Source: Drosophila miranda
Lineage: Eukaryota; Arthropoda; Insecta; Diptera; Drosophilidae
Reading direction: 5' to 3'
DNA: 64,000 nt
Assembly: GCF_003369915.1 (NCBI RefSeq)
Contig: NC_046673.1
Location: 8,292,001 to 8,356,000 of the forward strand
In this document: piece by piece, positions 11,266 to 20,436 of the stretch
Numbering within the stretch: position 1 is the first letter of the stretch
Layout of the letters: each line of letters starts with the position of its first letter
Made by a program: the position numbers and the translations under genes
The notes under the pieces: generated by a model
What the model was told of the DNA's origin: nothing
The model's database searches: none
What the model saw: the letters and a program-made list of their open reading frames with translations, nothing else

Positions 11266-11271
11266 CCCCCC
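11266..11271 (-). other. polypurine tract
   Basis: A run of six G (minus strand) immediately upstream of the 3' LTR, the usual position for priming of plus-strand DNA synthesis. Confidence 0.8.
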
Positions 11272-11275
11272 ATTC

Positions 11276-12348
11276 TTAAATGTTTCGTCCCGATACATTT
11301 TGAAGTTCTGATAGAGCTCTAATTTCTTCTGACAGTATTTGAATGTTGCTTTCCACTATTTCTTCTGACGGTATTCTTATTGATTTAATAAGTACAAATT
11401 TGGTTAATTTATAGCCGAAGTAAAATAGCATTATCAATATCAAAATGATTAAGAATAATGTTGTTAATGGTAAGGCCGTATTACCTAATGTTATAAGGGG
11501 ATTTAAAATATTAACATTATCAAAAGAAAATTGCTTATCATTTGATTGTATATAATCAACTAATTCAAAATCGCTATATCTATGATGCGATATATATCTT
11601 AGAATTTTACCCTTATCATTTATGTGGGTTATATTATTTATTACAATTGTGTTGTTGAATATAAGGAGATACGATCCTAACAAAGTAGTATTGTCTACGA
11701 TATTTTTGCCTGAAACTATCCTGAATCCTATCCATCCTGAATGATGTCTATTTCTTTTTTTTTCCCCCTTTTTTTAGTGCAGTTGGCTTTAAAGCCATTA
11801 AGTAAATTGGTGAAACAGGTCTTCTTTAAATTAATTTGTGCGTAATTGTTTAAAGTTTCACTTTTAAAATTATTCATTAAATAGTATTTCTCCTTACATT
11901 CACAAACTTTTTCACTTATAACTAACATTCCATCATTTTGTGAGATGGCTCTTGCATGGTAGAACTTGCAAATATCTTTAATTTGAGGATATTTTATGTA
12001 AATGATTATTAAATCAGCATTTCGAATTATTTTAGCCGTTGCAATGTCCAGCAGATCAGACAGTTCAACAGGATGTTTTTCATGCTTATAAATGTCCTCT
12101 ATTTCGTTTTTATTTAAAATTTTTGTATTGAAAATGTTTACTTTTAAGAGGGTTATGGTATCAACTAAATTTAGTAGGTCAAAAGTTATTAATTTTAAAC
12201 GATGCTTTCTCAGTATCGTTTCTTCATTGAAGATGACATTTTTTAATGAATTTGATAAAAATTCAATTTCTTTGAAAAATTTGGAATTTATTACAAATTG
12301 TTTATTATTATTTTCAGTTAATTCATTTACTTTATTTTGTATTTTCAA
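11276..12348 (-). pseudogene. env: env-like region, broken by a frameshift
   Basis: Two minus-strand frames, 12348-11728 (206 codons) and 11683-11276 (135 codons), lie where errantiviruses carry env. The second has N-linked glycosylation sites, one strong transmembrane helix at about residues 68-90 and a cytoplasmic tail. The first has scattered cysteines but no obvious N-terminal signal peptide. The frames are out of register, and the break coincides with homopolymer runs at about 11752-11777 (runs of T, C and T on the plus strand), a typical slippage site. The reading is by position and topology, not by sequence match. Confidence 0.65.
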
Positions 12349-12367
12349 AAAGTCGTCATGAAAATAT

Positions 12368-13603
12368 TTAATATTTGATGTTATCTTTATGTATAATTCT
12401 GTTTCTATTGTTGATTATAATTTTATTCAGTCGATTTTCCTTAACTACCTGCTTTTTGTATCGGGATTGAAGTTTATTTCTTTCCCCGAATTTCTTTTCA
12501 TAAACTACTTCTCCTATTTTATAATCTTTTTCTCTTCTATCTTTGTTATGTAGCTTAAGCATTTTGGTCTGAGCTTCCTTAAGTAATATTGGATTATGCT
12601 TGTGTTCTATTTTGTTATACAATATGTCATATGGCATTTGATTGGTCGTTGAATGTATCGTCAGGTTATATTTCAGTGCCGCCCTTATTATTATTTCCGA
12701 ATAATCTGTTAGATTTAGTTCATCCTTGATGCACCGCGCTATTTCTGTTAGTGTGGAATGTACCCTTTCTACCTGACCATTTGAGGTGCTGTGTCTGGGA
12801 TCAGCATAATAAATAGTTAAGTTACTTCTTTGTATGAATGATCTAAATTGTGCTGAAGTAAAGCTTGGTTCGTTGTCAGTCATTAAAGATGTTGCTAACG
12901 GAAAGTGTTGCAAAATTTCCATTACCTTATTTTCAATGTTTAATTTACTTTGAATTTCCTTGACCACCAAGTATTTGGAATAAGAATCTATACAAGTTAT
13001 GAATGTTAGGTTTTGGGCATAGTATATGTCTAAGTGTAATTGATCTCCTTCTTTTGCTGGAATGGGAGCTTCCCCAATTGGAATTTTTACAGGGTGTCTG
13101 TGATATTTGTTTTTGTTACAGATCTCACAATTTTTTATATATTCTTTTAATTTTTTGTGCAGGTTTGGCCAATAATACAGCTTAGTTATTTGTTTGTAAT
13201 TTTCGTCTAGTCCTCTATGGGCTCTGCAATGTGTTTCTTCTATAATTATAGCTTTATCTTCTGAATTTACTACATCTTGGAGGAACTTTCTCGTGAAGAG
13301 AAATTTATTTATGAAGTTTTCCTTTAGTTTATTTTGGATAAGGTATAAATCTTCTAAAGTGCAGTGTATTCCTGTGGTTAAGTGAGGCTGAATAGATTCT
13401 TTTAAAATGATTAGCAGATTGTCTACCGTATCAAATTCAATAATATGTCGGGTATTTTCATAAACTCTTACTAACTCATGAACTGTGAATCTCCCTTGCG
13501 CTAATAGTAGCTGCTGTTTAAATTGGTTTAGAGGCTTGCTAGTCTCTTGAATGACGTTTTCAAAACTACTCTCTGCTGAATGCTGAGTATTTGTGTCTGA
13601 TTC
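12368..13603 (-). pseudogene. pol: pol segment: integrase
   Basis: Open frame in register with the RT frame upstream, separated from it by the TAA at 13604-13606. It shows the HHCC zinc-binding region (ETHCRAHRG, then CEICNKNK), a catalytic core with Asp in LHLDIYY, Asp in SLMTDNEPSF and Glu in NGQVERVHS, and a basic C-terminal part. There is no start codon of its own near the beginning, as expected for a polyprotein segment. Confidence 0.85.
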
Positions 13604-15103
13604 TTATTCTGTCTGGTCGACATCACTATCTGTCATATGATTTATTTTAATCCGAGATAAAGCGTCCGCTACTACGTTAGTTGAGCCTGGCTTATAAATG
13701 ATTTTTGGTGTGAAACTTTCTATGAAGTAATACCAACGTTTCATTTCAACATTTGGATTTTTTTGCGACATTGCAAAGGACAAAGGTTGGTGATCTGTAT
13801 GTATTTCAATTCCACTCACTCCGTATAAATAATTTCGCAAATTTTTTAATGCCCATACAATAGCTAATAATTCCTTTTTATTAGTAGCATATAATTGCCC
13901 GGTTTTACTTAAAGTTTTAGAAATAAATGTTATGGGATTCCCATCTTGCGACAAAACTGCACCTATTGCTGTGTCCGATGCATCTGTGGTTAATGTGAAT
14001 TTTTTATTGTAATCTGGTTGTACTAATTCAATATGTGCTATTAAACTGTCCTTTAAATTATTAAATGCTCCCATTGCTGGTTCATCCAGCTGTATTAATG
14101 TTTTCTTGGATGCCCTTCGTGAAACTTTCCCATTTACTCCACTCAGATATTTTGTTAATGGTTTGGCAATTGTAGCATAATTTCGGACAAATTTTCTGTA
14201 ATACCCTGTTAGTCCTAAGAAACTACGTAGCTCTCTGATATTTTTAGGAATTGGATAGTTTTGTATTGTTGAGATTTTGTCTGGATCTGTTTTAATGATA
14301 TTTTGGGAAACAATGTATCCCAGAAATTTGGTTTCCAATTGAAAGAATTTAGACTTTTCTAGGGAAATTTTCATGTTAGCGTTTTGCAATATCTGTATTA
14401 TATGAATTAGATCTTTATAATGTTGTTCTATAGTTTTTGAAAATATTATTATATCGTCCATATAGACGTGACAAGTTTTTCCAACTTGTTCTCTAAGTAT
14501 ATCGTCCATTGCCCTTTGGAAAATTCTGGGAGCGTTCGTCAATCCCATAGGCATTCTTAGAAATTCATATTTGCCGTTATTTATGGAAAAAGATGTTTTT
14601 TTAATATCTGATTCCCTCATTAAAATCTGATAGAAACCTGACTCTAAATCAATGGCCGAGAAATACTTTGCCTTACCTAAATTGGCAAGGATTACTGAAG
14701 GATCTTGCATAGGGAATCTATCCGGTATGGTGTTTTCATTAAGTTTCTTAAAGTCTATTACTAATCTATGTTTAGGAGTTCCGTCCTCATTTACTCCCTT
14801 CTTTGGTACTGCTATTACCGGTGAATTATATGGGCTTTTACTAGGTCTGATTATACCTTCATCTAACATTTTACTTATTTCGTTATTAACGAAATCGTTA
14901 ACCGAATAAGCGTATGGATACTGCTTGCCATATACCGGTCTATCATGTTTAGTGTTAATCTCTCTTTTTATATCCGTTCTGAACGGTAACTGTAAATTTA
15001 TATTGGCATGGTCTTCTTCGATGATAGATACCATTTTCTCTCTGAGATTTTCTAAATTGTCCTCTTTGTAGGTTATTGTGTTATACAATTTCATTTTTTT
15101 CAA
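13604..15103 (-). pseudogene. pol: pol segment: reverse transcriptase and RNase H
   Basis: A frame of 499 codons. RT motifs in order: RLVIDFKKLN, FSAIDLESGFYQI, FLRMPMGLTNAP, VYMDDIIIFS (catalytic YMDD), FLGYIVS. RNase H shows TTDASDTAIGAVL, KKELLAIVWA and IHTDHQPLSF. The segment ends after NVVADALSR, at a TAA (13604-13606), while the same frame continues open into integrase. The TAA is therefore probably an inactivating mutation. Confidence 0.9.
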
Positions 15104-15125
15104 TTCAGAATTTGCATAATTTTGA

Positions 15126-15356
15126 ATGTCGGATATTTCTACGACGGCGCGTTCAGGATTTTTTCATCCCAAACTTTTAAATTGTTCATTGTCGGATAAT
15201 TCAACGACGGCGTGTTCAGGATTCTTTAATCCCAAACTATTCGAACTTTTAGTGTCGGATAATTCAACGACGGCGGGTTCAGGATATTTGAATCCCAAAC
15301 TATTGACGGATAATTCTTCGTCGGCGTGCTCAGGATTTTTTGATCCCAAGCTATAT
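15126..15356 (-). repeat. in-frame minisatellite within pol, period 63/63/51 bp
   Basis: Four copies of a unit recognised by TCAGGATT at 15153, 15216, 15279 and 15330 (approximate). The unit lengths are 63, 63 and 51 bp, all multiples of three, so the array encodes a 21- or 17-residue acidic repeat between protease and RT. Confidence 0.85.
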
Positions 15357-15808
15357 AAACTTCTTTCTACCTTTACTGAATCACTTTTCATTTCTTTTTC
15401 TTCTTCAAAATATTTTTTTATTATATATTCCTTCAACGGAAGGATGGTTTTTCCTTCTATAAAGGTTAATTTGTTTAAAGAAAGGACCTCGTCATATATT
15501 AGTTTCTCCTCATTGTCTTTATAACTTAAAGTCCCCTTTCCTGTATCAATAACAGCTCCGATTTTCTTTAATAGGTTAAATCCTATTAGTAAATCTGCCT
15601 CCATTCCATCTATTTCATAAAACACTTGTTTTGTGTTGAAAATAGTTATATTATAGAAATATTTAATTATTGAAAACCTATTCACTGTAGCAACTTTCTT
15701 ATAAATTGATAATTCTTTTTTATTTTCGTAAATTCCCTTTTTTATATAACAGGAAGTTGCTCCCGTATCTATCAAAACTTTTAATTCTCTGTTTATTTTT
15801 TTATCCAC
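15164..15808 (-). pseudogene. pol: pol segment: protease and linker with minisatellite
   Basis: It starts with the aspartic protease signature LIDTGATSCYIKKG and a second motif DLLIGFNLLKKIGAVID. The rest is a linker made of in-frame repeats of SLGxKNPEHAVVELSD type. The frame ends at a TGA (15164-15166) inside the last repeat, where the other repeats have TTA; past it the same register runs into RT. The segment overlaps the end of gag in a different frame, so expression would have needed frameshifting. Confidence 0.85.
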
Positions 15809-15828
15809 TCTTTTTAAGTAGGGCAGAC

Positions 15829-17037
15829 CTACTTCGGGGGCTGATCTAAAAAATGGTCCTCCTCAATGTTATTTATCCGCATTGCTTTATTAGCCGGTTG
15901 TTCCGACATTTCGTTTGGCTTTCGTTTCTCCGCCTGATTTTCGTTAGACTGATTATTCGGTACTACGTTTGCCCTAAAATGCTGAGCTTGGTTATAATTG
16001 TTATTATTTCTCCTATAATAACCGTTAGTATTCTCCCGATAATTTCTATTATTATTATTTCCCCTGAATTGATTGCTGTTCTGTCGGTTCTTGATTTGTA
16101 TCGATTCGTCTACATCCATTGGTTCTGGGGCCTGATTTTGTTGTCTATTACCCAAGAAATAGGGTTGTCCCCATGACATGTTATTCCTCTGAAGATCCCT
16201 TTTTTGGTCGAATGGTGAACTATTAGTCCTTGGTTGTCGTTGGTTGAATCTTAATGTATTGTAGTTATTATTCCCTGAATTTCTGGGGCCACTGAATTGG
16301 TAGGCAAATTGGGCCCGAATGTTATTTGATTGCAATTCCTGTACCTTTGCCAAGGCATTCGGTAAATCTGGGGGATTCAATGAAAATAGGATTTCTGCAA
16401 TGCCGCCGTATAGGCCAGTGACAAAAATGCGTAAGGCATTGTCTCTAGTTTTCTTATTTGATTCTTTCGTGATTTCACTGTCCTTTCCGTGAGTCATTAT
16501 TGTCTTATTTATTAACAAGGTCATTTTCTTGTTAACCTCGTTATAGAAATCTATTATTGAAAGGTTCCCTTGTCGGAGAACGCTTAACTCCTGTTCTATT
16601 ATGTAAATTGGTCTCTTGTCACTGTAAACAAAGTCAAGTCGTGAAAGTATGGCATCAAAATTTAAAACTGTCCCGTGGTTGGTCAGTGCGTCATGTGCTG
16701 GTCCTGTTATTTTGTTTCTCAAAATTGTTAAGGCAATATAATATTGCTTACTTCCTTTCTTATATAACTTCACTGCAGTTTCTGCAGCTTCCCTCCATCC
16801 TACGTATTGGTTTAATCCACCATTGAAAATTGGTAGGGATTCTATTACCTTTAATGTGGTGTCATCTTTTATTGTCTCGTCTATTGTTTCTGCCTGATAA
16901 TCTGATACCTGATCGGATTTAGTTTCTATTGGTTGTTTTAAATTTACAATTGGCTCCTGTACTTGTGAAATTTGAAGTGCTATCAATTGTTTGACCAGAT
17001 CTGCAGTGAGATCGGTCCTTGTTTGTGAGTTAATCAT
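15829..17037 (-). CDS. gag: gag of the gypsy-group element (402 aa)
   Basis: An intact frame of 402 codons from ATG at 17037. The central region (LPIFNGGLNQYVGWREAAET through the LRQGNLSIIDFYNEV helix) has the look of a retrotransposon capsid of the 17.6/gypsy type. The C-terminal third is Asn/Gln/Arg-rich (NNNNRNYRENTNGYYRRNNN) and probably binds nucleic acid; there is no CCHC zinc knuckle. The stop at 15831-15829 precedes the first usable start in pol by about 20 bp, and the two reading frames overlap. Confidence 0.88.
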   Translation of the reverse strand: MINSQTRTDLTADLVKQLIALQISQVQEPIVNLKQPIETKSDQVSDYQAETIDETIKDDTTLKVIESLPIFNGGLNQYVGWREAAETAVKLYKKGSKQYYIALTILRNKITGPAHDALTNHGTVLNFDAILSRLDFVYSDKRPIYIIEQELSVLRQGNLSIIDFYNEVNKKMTLLINKTIMTHGKDSEITKESNKKTRDNALRIFVTGLYGGIAEILFSLNPPDLPNALAKVQELQSNNIRAQFAYQFSGPRNSGNNNYNTLRFNQRQPRTNSSPFDQKRDLQRNNMSWGQPYFLGNRQQNQAPEPMDVDESIQIKNRQNSNQFRGNNNNRNYRENTNGYYRRNNNNYNQAQHFRANVVPNNQSNENQAEKRKPNEMSEQPANKAMRINNIEEDHFLDQPPK

Positions 17038-17076
17038 TTTTAGTTTTTCAAAATCTAAAGTTAGTTAGTTAATATA

Positions 17077-17141
17077 AATTAGGTTATATTAGATTATAAA
17101 AACAAACATATAAAGTTTTTATAATCTAATATAACCTAATT
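17077..17141 (-). repeat. perfect 27-bp inverted repeat in the gag leader
   Basis: Arms 17077-17103 and 17115-17141 are exact reverse complements, with an 11-base loop (17104-17114). In RNA this is a stable hairpin ending about 40 nt upstream of the gag ATG. Confidence 0.95.
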
Positions 17142-17190
17142 GAACTTATATATTTATTAATACAACTTTTGCTCACGAACTATCCGGTAG

Positions 17191-17280
17191 GGGTCGTCCT
17201 TCTTAGTTTGGCTGACAGATCTTCGAACGGGTCTTCCTTCTTGATTTGGCTGACAGGTCTTCGAACGGGTCTTCCTTCTT
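17191..17280 (-). repeat. 38-bp direct repeats in the element leader
   Basis: Units start at 17191, 17229 and 17267 (GGGTCTTCCTTCTT then TTTGGCTGACAG), period 38 bp, about 2.3 copies, with a more diverged copy following to about 17340. They lie in the untranslated leader, where gypsy itself carries its insulator repeats. I do not see the classical su(Hw) core here. Confidence 0.8.
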
Positions 17281-17651
17281 AAATTTCTTTGTTTAACTGG
17301 GTCTTCTGGGGGTCTTCCTTCTTTGGTTTAGCTGATAGTTTCACTTTCTTTGTGTTTTGGTTTGGTTGGTTTTGTTTAAAAACTTTGGTTTTTTTGTATT
17401 TTTGAATTGTCTTGATTAGCTTTTGTATTTATTTGAATTTTGTATTGTATTTGTATTTGTATTGTATATTGTATTTATTTTTGCACACCCTAAGCTCCGG
17501 TTTGTTTCCTTTTTATCTCACTTTTTCTTATCTTATATCTCACAGTCACTCCGCGTTTTTATATCTGAAGGATTTATTCCATTAATTAATTGTCCTTCGG
17601 GTTTCGGCACGACGCAACACTTTTATTATTCGGTGCTTTTTATACAACGTC

Positions 17652-17669
17652 GCCCCACGTTGGGCGCCA
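17652..17669 (-). other. primer binding site, tRNA-Lys type
   Basis: On the minus strand TGGCGCCCAACGTGGGGC directly follows the 5' LTR and complements the 3' end of Drosophila tRNA-Lys (ending CCCCACGUUGGGCGCCA before CCA). It overlaps the last LTR base by one, as in gypsy-group elements. Confidence 0.85.
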
Positions 17670-18199
17670 ATTAGATAACTGCGGTAGCGGATTGTGTTTT
17701 TAAAAAGTTTTTATTTTACTTCTAACTTCACTGATATAGATTTAAGTAGAGGGTCACAAAGGATTCCGGGCAAAGGGTTTGCGCGATCTTAATTTTTAGC
17801 TCGACTTTGCGGTGTCGCTTCTGGATCAAGACTGACTTGAACTTTCTGATCTTTGCATCGTTGATCCCTTTCGGGAATAGTTTTTCTATAAACATTTCAA
17901 TTGATTTCGCCATCCCGAGTATTGGATTTCGTCATCCAAAGAGAGAACTGTAAAATGCCTAAAGTGCAGGATCTGCAGAAAGCCGGGAGTGAGATTGTTT
18001 ATTAGAAGCCGGGTTTGGGCAAACATTGGTTTTCCATTTAGGCGAGTGTCAAAGATTGGGATTGCGGTGGGAGCCCTTGCGATTGTACATCTTAGAAATC
18101 AATTAGGCGGAGGCCCAAGATTGAAATTGTTTTCGTTTTGGAAAGCCAAAGATTGTTTACAACTCGTATAAGAGCTCAATAGAATTGGGTACGTTAACT
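17669..18199 (-). repeat. 5' LTR of the gypsy-group element
   Basis: About 531 bp, the partner of 10734-11265. The outer (right) end abuts TGCA at 18200-18203 and the inner end abuts the primer site. Confidence 0.9.
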
Positions 18200-19310
18200 T
18201 GCATGTGAATGAGCAAAAGTGCAAACAGACAAACTTGCCCACCGGTGTCTCTCAACAACATCAGCATTCCAACCGAAGTAGCGTACCTTGGTGTACATTT
18301 GCATAGACGGCTCACTTGGTGTAAACACATGGAAGCAAAGAGAAATCTACTGAAACTTAAAGCTAGAATTCCACATTGTCCTCGCCACTAAAACTGGAGT
18401 GCAAAGTACTTTTGTGCGGCACAGTTTTCAAACCAATTTTGACATATGTATGGCTCCGAACTAGGGGGAAAGCCTGGCTGAATCAAAGATAATGAGAACT
18501 AGCACTGGGCATCATAGTACATACGGAGTGCAAATCTTCATAAGGACTTAAATGTCGAATTTATTAAGGATGAAATCGCCAAGGCGAAAGGAAAGTATCT
18601 GGTCAAGTTTCAGAGCCATCCTAATAGACTTGCGCCGAGTCAATTGAGCCATGTCTCTCTGTCAGTCTGTCCGTCTGTCCTTTCGTCCGTCTGTCCGTCC
18701 CTATGAGCGCCTACTGCTCTGAGAGTATAAGAGCTAGAGCAGCGACATTTTGTATGGAGACTTCTGTGATATGTCACTGTTACAAGTGTATTTCAAAACT
18801 ATTTCGCCAGGCCCCCTTCCGTCCCCACAATCCACAATTTTGAAGATACGAGAAAACCATAAACGCAGAATCGTAGGGAATGACAATCTCTTCTAGACTG
18901 CAGAATCTGAACTAGATCGTATCATTTTTATAGCCAGAATAAAGAAAACAGTTTCATTCGATCTCGCTCTGTCTCTCTCAAACACACACGTTTCATGGTC
19001 GGCTTTGCTATTGCCTAAGAATAAGAAAACCAAGAAACAGAAACAGACGAAGACAGAAAGAGAGACTGAATCGGAATTTGACAGCAGCCAGAAAGGAGAG
19101 CTATTATAGTTTCGGGGCCAAAGTTTACATACTCGTACCATTCCCTTGTATGATATGCATGAAATGTCTGGTCGATTTGTATAGCTGATTTACTGATCAT
19201 AAAATATTGTGTGAATCACAATCGTCTGCTCGTACACCAATTGAAAGCGAAACTGCAAACGCATTCAAAAGCTCCGAAAAAAGCAAAAACTCTTCACCGG
19301 TGCATGTGCA
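18200..19310. repeat. right copy of the 1.1-kb direct duplication
   Basis: Homologous to 9624-10733. It comprises the end of the jockey-like remnant (18200-18632), the DINE-1-like block (18633-19137) and the following spacer. It continues without a break into 19311 onward, the natural continuation also seen after 29564. Confidence 0.9.
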
Positions 19311-19631
19311 CACATTGCTGAAAAGCTTAAAGCTTAAAAAGCTCGCCCAGAGCGGCTCGTCTTTGCTTGATCGATCAAGCATGTTGTTTTTTCCTATCAG
19401 AAAGCTGAGTGCTGATATCTACCATAGAATTTTAGCTTCGGGACTATGGCAGCTATCTATGTACAAGATTTTCGCCATGTTTTTGTGGCTTATGCACAGA
19501 CATGTACATAATTACACAAATGGGAACTTTTGAGCTGATTATCTAAAAAAACAACAAACTTTTATTTACGTTTATTTAAGGCAACGAATAATCATTAAAA
19601 TAAGATATATGTAATTGAATTAACGTGTAAC
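19311..19631. other. spacer 3' of the zucchini-like gene, copy 1
   Basis: AT-rich DNA with no recognisable gene; it presumably includes the 3' UTR of the minus-strand gene. A plus-strand frame of 108 codons (19207-19533) crosses it and is also open in unit 2, but it overlaps repeat sequence and has no family resemblance. Confidence 0.5.
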
Positions 19632-20436
19632 TTAGAAAAAATTTTGTTCTGCGAAGTAAGGCGGGGTGATGGGATATAAGATGTCCCATTTATCAAAGAA
19701 AATTTGGTAGTGGTAATTATCATGCCTATAATCGCGTTTCCGCTTCACGGCAGCTAGGATCCAGTTGAGAAACCCTTTCATGTTGCCCCTTAGACGCCAA
19801 AGACAGGTGTGGATCGTATCCTGCTTGGCCTCTAACCCCAGGGCTCGCTTTTCACTGTCTATTATAGAAAAATTGTAGCCGAATTTTACACCGATCGGGA
19901 AGCCGCGCACCGGCACACCCAAGGCGCAGATTAGCTGCATCGCTGGCCCATTAGCCGCGAGCATTTCCTCGCTGGCGAGAACCCGCACATTGACACCCCG
20001 AATATGTGCACCCAACATGCGGTCAAGGTACTGGACATTGGCGGTGGACAGCAGCACCACGTCCAGGCATATTTTTGCCTGGTCAATCAATTCACCCACA
20101 CGTTTCAACCGGCAGTCATCGCACACGACCGCGCGGCCATTGTGCCAACCATTAAATAAGACCACGTGACCGGTATCCGGCATTCCATAGATACTCTGCC
20201 ACACATAGAGATCGATCTTGTAGAGGTAGCGACGCAGACTCCTCCTGGGCGAGGAGGCAGTCCAGTGGTACATAAACCTGTGGAGGATGCCGTATGTCAT
20301 TTGAAAGTATTTGCTTTATCTACTTCCGAACTCACCAAATACGGAAAAAGGCGAACAATTTTGAAAGCAGGTTTACCAGGGCACTATAGCATGATCCCAT
20401 CAGGCTGCAGACGCTTTTAATAATTTCGGGCATCAT
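19632..20436 (-). CDS. zucchini-like (MitoPLD) phospholipase-D-family protein, catalytic site lost, copy 1 (248 aa)
   Basis: Exon 1 is 20436-20336 and exon 2 is 20277-19632. The 58-nt intron 20335-20278 has a GTGAGT donor and CCACAG acceptor. The product of 248 aa is the size of Drosophila Zucchini (about 253 aa), the mitochondrial outer-membrane nuclease that makes piRNA 5' ends. Exon 1 encodes a hydrophobic N-terminus (ALVNLLSKLFAFFRIW) fitting a membrane anchor. The PLD fold is visible as VVLFN, then a CxxC pair, ARGVNVRVL-type helix and strand (IRGVNVRVLASEEMLAANG), LGVPVRGFPIG and the FLNW motif (GSxNWT in active enzymes). The HxK(x4)D site reads G-Y-N-F-S-I-I-D: only Asp174 remains, and the His and Lys are Gly167 and Asn169. 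Ser and Thr of GSxNWT are also replaced. The protein is therefore probably not a nuclease. It could be a decoy, a scaffold or a decaying copy. Orthology to zuc rather than paralogy cannot be settled here, but an active zuc is needed by flies, so this is most likely a paralogue. Confidence 0.82.

Larger units (their letters stand above)
10734..18199 (-). mobile_element. gypsy-group LTR retrotransposon (errantivirus-like), defective
   Basis: A complete element read on the minus strand: 5' LTR (right), tRNA-Lys primer site, leader, gag, pol (protease, RT, RNase H, integrase), an env-like region, polypurine tract, 3' LTR (left). The LTRs are about 531 bp, begin AGTTAACG and end TAATT, matching the AGT...AYT ends of errantiviruses. 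TGCA flanks both sides. Pol carries two stop codons and the env-like region a frameshift, so this copy cannot make full products. The two LTRs differ by about four substitutions and one indel. Confidence 0.93.

Noticed and set aside
19207-19533. 108-codon plus-strand frame, also open at 29461-29787
   Set aside because: Conserved only because the whole unit is duplicated; it starts next to DINE-1-derived DNA and has no recognisable domain.
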